Shown: positions 60,240 to 64,000 of the stretch, in pieces
Position numbering within the stretch: the stretch's first letter is position 1
Layout: each line of letters begins with the position of its first letter
Source: Glandiceps talaboti
Taxonomy: Eukaryota > Hemichordata > Enteropneusta > Spengelidae
NCBI RefSeq assembly: GCF_964340395.1
Contig: NC_135551.1
Span: 26,098,380-26,162,379, forward strand
Length of the DNA: 64,000 nucleotides
Direction of reading: 5' to 3'
Notes under the pieces: generated by a model
What the model was told of the DNA's origin: nothing
Seen by the model: only the letters and a program-made list of their open reading frames with translations
Database searches by the model: none
Position numbers and translations under genes: made by a program

Positions 60240-61327
60240 AAGTGTCTGCGCTACGCTGCGAAAGTTATTCAAGGTCTACCTCCTAGAACTTCAACAGATT
60301 TAACTTTAGGTGCTCTAGGTTTCATGTCAGTAGAAGCTGGTATTGATAACTGCAAATTACCCCTTTTTTGGAACTCTACGCAATAGTGACAATTCGTCGA
60401 CTAGGAAAACATATATCTACTTTCTTCAGTTAAAAATGTCAGAGTTTCATTCCTGATGTTATGGGCATTTTGTCAAAATACAATCTTTCATGCTTCCTCG
60501 ACGAATTCTGTACAACAAGCTACTTTCCTGAAAACCATTGTCACAAAGGAAGCCATTAATGAAAACGAGTACAATCTTTGGAGACAGAGATTAGATAGTA
60601 GAGACGAATTATTACTCTTCTCTCAATTACATCAGAGCCTTGTACCGTTTCATCTGTATTTCCAATCACGTAAGTTTCCTCAATACAGGCCAATAGTTTA
60701 CAAAATAATGAAAGTCCTAGCTTTTTAAGGAAAAAACTGAATGTACTAAATGCCAAGAGCTTGTTGGAGATTACCCAACTCATCTATTGCCTTCATGTCG
60801 TAATATGGCTGTACTAAGACACGTTTTCTGGTCAACTCTTTTTGATAATATCAACTTTAAATTGGCTCTACTTTATACAACTTAAATGAAGTTGATTTTA
60901 CTATCAGTATTTTAGAAGATATAGCAAAAACCACTTTCAGAAACCGTACGAATGGGAAATATTTCAAGATACAGTCTTTAAGTTTATAAACACATGCTGA
61001 GACTTTTGATTGACTTATGATGTCATGTTACATTTGTAATCAATTCTTATACTTACCTATTGACTGATATATTTCTACATTAATTTGTGAATTGTGTATC
61101 AATCTGGACGTTTGTACAACCTAAACGAACTCAATTTCACTATCAATATTTTAGAAGATAGTTAGTATCAATTTTAGAAACCGAACAAATAGGAAATATT
61201 CAAGATAAAATCGTTAAGTTTATCGTTTGAATGACTTATGAAGTCATGCTCTATATTCACTTATTTATTGCTTTATTTGTATATTTCTGAACTGAGTTGT
61301 AATGTTTCTCTTTGAGGAGGATTAAAG

Positions 61328-61375
<48 letters not shown>
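60240..61375 (+). mobile_element. Decayed non-LTR retrotransposon (LINE) 3' end
   Basis: Frame fragments on the plus strand read QGLPPRTSTDLTLGALG, then SVEAGIDNCKLP, typical of the region after the reverse transcriptase in LINE ORF2. A zinc-knuckle-like C-x2-C...H-x4-C follows (CTKCQELVGDYPTHLLPSC) near 60745-60805. Several frameshifts and stops break the frame. A diverged block occurs twice downstream (60885-61035 and 61118-61245). The element ends at an (AAC)n tail, 61330-61375. It is inactive, and the family is not named. Confidence 0.7.
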
Positions 61376-62033
61376 CTCACTCACTCACTCACTCACTCAC
61401 TCACTCACTCACCCACCCCGGCACCACCTACCCACCCATTCACTCACTTATTTACTTACCTTCACTAACATTACAAGTGCATGTATCTGTTAGTTTTGAC
61501 ACACTTGATAGATTTCTGTAAAGCCATCAATTGTTCTAATTTGTTTGTCATGAATTTCTTTACAATTGATGTATGAGGGGAGTCACTTTACCTCAATAGG
61601 CAAACATTCTTATTTTCTCCTGATTGCCCTTCCTTGTCTTCAAGGACACTAGAATACATCACTAACAGCTGAGTAAGTCTGCCACAGATGATGAACTCGC
61701 ATGACCTTTTAGTACAGAGACTTGCATAAATGGTACATACAAATGTGTAATATAAATGTGTGAACTTGGAATAACGTAGTGTAAAATCAGAACACGTACG
61801 GTTGTCAGGAACTAGACTAAAAATGTACATGTTGTACACATGTAGGTCCAATGATGAATATGTGATTTGTAGATTTTAGAACTTTTACCTTTCTGTAAAG
61901 TTATTTTATGTTGGGTCAATCTGTTTAACATCGGATGTAGACGAGTCTTGGCCAATCGTTCATTCTTTTTACCCCGGTATTTTTGCTTGAATTGACCTTC
62001 GTGATACATGTTTACATTTTCGTCTTGATGGCC
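61376..62033. repeat. (TCAC)n tract and direct duplicate of the 53 kb region
   Basis: TCAC tetramers lie at 61376-61413. 61455-61590 matches 53275-53415 directly, and 61760-61815 matches 53035-53075, but in the opposite order relative to the tetramer tract. No gene is recognised. Confidence 0.7.
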
Positions 62034-62966
62034 GTCTTGAAGCCAAGCGAACATTACCATGGCCCATTTTTCATGAAATTTTGCGAAAATAATTGCAATT
62101 TTCTTTCACTTTAGCCATTGTCGTGAACGCACGCGCAAAGGCATATTTGATACCAGTGATGACTTTAAATGTGGTATGTTTCTTAGCAACGTTAACGCTG
62201 TTCCAATTGTTACCCACTTCGGATGCAATTTGCGGGTATATAAAGTTGCTTATGTATCTGCCTATAACTGCTTTACTCGTATTAGTGATTTTGACATCTG
62301 AGACATATTGGAACAAGAATACAGCTATAAAGAGCGCCCTCAAACGAACGTTGGTCATTTCTGCGTTAGCCTTAAATCAAATTGTGATCAGCGTAGCGTG
62401 GGTGACAACAAATCCACTATTGAAAAAAAAAAGTCGTTCAGAAGGGATTATCTTCATTGACTGTGTTTTAAAAGACCCAACTGATTTTCCTCCAGTTACA
62501 ATTGCATTCTCGTACAATTTTCTTCTAAAATTTATCGGACTTTTTACTTCATATCGCACCAGAAAGTGTGCAGACAATTTTGGTGAGCCAAAGTTCTTGT
62601 TCTTTGTGCTTGTTGCCCTCATACTTATATGGATTATTGCTGTCGGAACGTTTTTCTCCTTTCCACCAGGATATCACATGAGGTCCAAAACAATCGCCTT
62701 TGGGTTTTTGTGGAACAAGCTATGCTGTACTTGTGTGTATTTTTCTTCAAAAGCTTTACGCTATCCGTTACAAGCCTGAAACCAACCCTATCGTGTGGTC
62801 AAAAGTGATGAGAAGTCATAAAAAGTTGAACAAACGAAACAGTGGCGAAGTTCCTGTAAATGCATTAGAGGTGAGAACTATGCAAAATTATTCAAACGAA
62901 ATAATGGAACTGGCAAGCGTTATTTGCGTACAGAATCGTTCATTTTGTGTATTTGAACAAACATAA
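62034..62966 (+). pseudogene. Broken duplicate of the GPCR large exon
   Basis: 62034-62088 matches GPCR positions 47152-47207 (the LKPSE...FMKF segment). The copy then jumps to GPCR 47985, losing about 780 bp that encode the rest of the ligand domain, the cysteine-rich domain and most of membrane segment 1. From there to 62966 it follows GPCR 47985-48857 at very high identity. A small insertion near 62194 extends the TM2-TM3 segment, and an extra base in a G/T run near 62705 shifts the frame inside TM7. It cannot encode a working receptor. Confidence 0.9.
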
Positions 62967-63464
62967 CTTTTGATATACAAATTGCGAAAACCTCATTTAT
63001 AAGAGCGACACCAACGACGTTCGACTGTTTAGGAAAAATATCTCATTCACGTCATGCCTTGATGATGTAATTCTTTAATCGACAAAGTCTAATCAAAATT
63101 AATAACTTAAACTCAAGAAACCATACTAGCTCTGTTAGAATATAAATTACATTTTATGAAAGTGTGCAAAAATATAACATTTATGATACCCGCGACACCA
63201 GACTTAATACTTTTGATTACTTTCATATACACATGTATATAGATTATACTGTCAGCTTCATGTCAAAGTATGTCGAACATTTGTAATTTATTGGTCTTAT
63301 TATTTCCATATTGAAATTTGCATACACTAATCTGAGGGTACTTGCCATATTCACAGGCAAGGATCTTTCCCTTAAATGTGTTATATTTAAACGATGTTTT
63401 ATTTGGGGACATTTGCATGAATTTTAACCATATCTATCATATGTTGGCATAGAGAGAGTGAGAT

Positions 63465-63523
<59 letters not shown>

Positions 63524-63565
63524 TAGACAGACAGACAGACAGACAGACAGAGAGACAAACAGACT

Positions 63566-63619
<54 letters not shown>

Positions 63620-64000
63620 GAGTTAGAGTTGACCATTACGATTTCTAACACTCTCTAATACATATTGTACCTAGAAATGGAAAACATGTAACATGCAAGA
63701 GATGAAATACCATTTTCACCTGCGCAGATATAGTGAAATACCTATCAAACAAAATAGTTGAAATCAGACTTTTTACCAAAACTAAAACTTGATCTACATG
63801 TGAACCACAATACCCACGTTTAACTAAATGCGCTCAAGTGAAGGTTATGTCGATTCTAGCAAACTGGTCTACCTATTGGCAATTCGTTAATATTTCTTCT
63901 AGTCTTGTAGCATACTAAGTATCAACCTCCATTGGCGTTAACTATCACTATTATACTCGTGTTCTTCTGATAGTATAGACGTGCCTGTAGCAGAGATTGG
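62967..64000 (+). repeat. Direct duplicate of the GPCR 3' region, continuing past the window
   Basis: 62967-63450 follows GPCR intron 5 (48858-49410). At about 63452 the match stops just before the exon 6 acceptor and is replaced by a (GACA)n tract (63465-63620). It resumes at 63625-64000 against 50562-50955. Exon 6 is therefore missing in this copy. Confidence 0.88.

Noticed and set aside
60456-60783. 90-codon plus-strand and 75-codon minus-strand frames treated as genes
   Set aside because: The plus-strand frame is one piece of a broken LINE ORF2; the minus-strand frame is its shadow.
62093-62779. 228-codon frame considered as a second functional receptor
   Set aside because: It lacks the ligand domain, the cysteine-rich domain and TM1, has no start context or signal peptide, and TM7 is frameshifted.

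Overview
The window is eukaryotic (metazoan) genomic DNA: AT-rich, with GT/AG introns, many long microsatellites and many foldback or MITE-like repeats. Four loci are supportable: two tandem betaine-homocysteine-methyltransferase-like genes, a class C (metabotropic glutamate-type) GPCR and a Fuseless-family membrane protein, plus a broken GPCR copy. The gene set and repeat style suggest a marine invertebrate. A hemichordate or other invertebrate deuterostome is my best guess, but the sequence alone does not settle it. No prokaryotic features, tRNA, rRNA or CRISPR array were seen.

Layout. 0.8-5.9 kb: BHMT-like copy 1, seven exons, 361 aa. 9.7-13.5 kb: BHMT-like copy 2, same strand, identical exon phases and lengths, 361 aa. 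Identity between the copies is patchy: nearly perfect in parts of exons 3, 5 and 7, clearly diverged in exons 2, 4 and 6. 13.6-32.7 kb: gene-poor DNA with a 35-bp satellite (15.86-17.06 kb, degenerate flank to 17.4 kb), a 12-bp minisatellite (17.9-18.7 kb), several foldback elements and many microsatellites. 32.8-49.6 kb: a six-exon class C GPCR (953 aa in my model) whose large fifth exon carries the C-terminal part of the ligand-binding domain, the cysteine-rich domain and all seven membrane segments. 52.1-59.9 kb: a large nested, imperfect inverted duplication around an intronless Fuseless-like gene (55.57-56.67 kb). 60.25-61.4 kb: a decayed non-LTR retrotransposon 3' end. 62.0-64.0 kb: a recent direct duplication of the GPCR 3' region, with an internal deletion and a frameshift (pseudogene), running off the window.

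How the genes relate. The two BHMT-like genes are a tandem pair that probably still exchange sequence. Both keep the three zinc-binding cysteines of the homocysteine methyltransferase fold but have lost key residues of the betaine pocket and the long C-terminal arm, so the methyl donor may differ. The GPCR keeps the residues that hold the alpha-amino and alpha-carboxyl groups of an amino acid, but not those that select glutamate. The Fuseless-like protein shows a four-fold internal repeat built on a W-R-x-x-W-x3-D motif. Nothing suggests that the three families act in one pathway. What unites the right-hand 17 kb is repeated segmental duplication, both direct and inverted.
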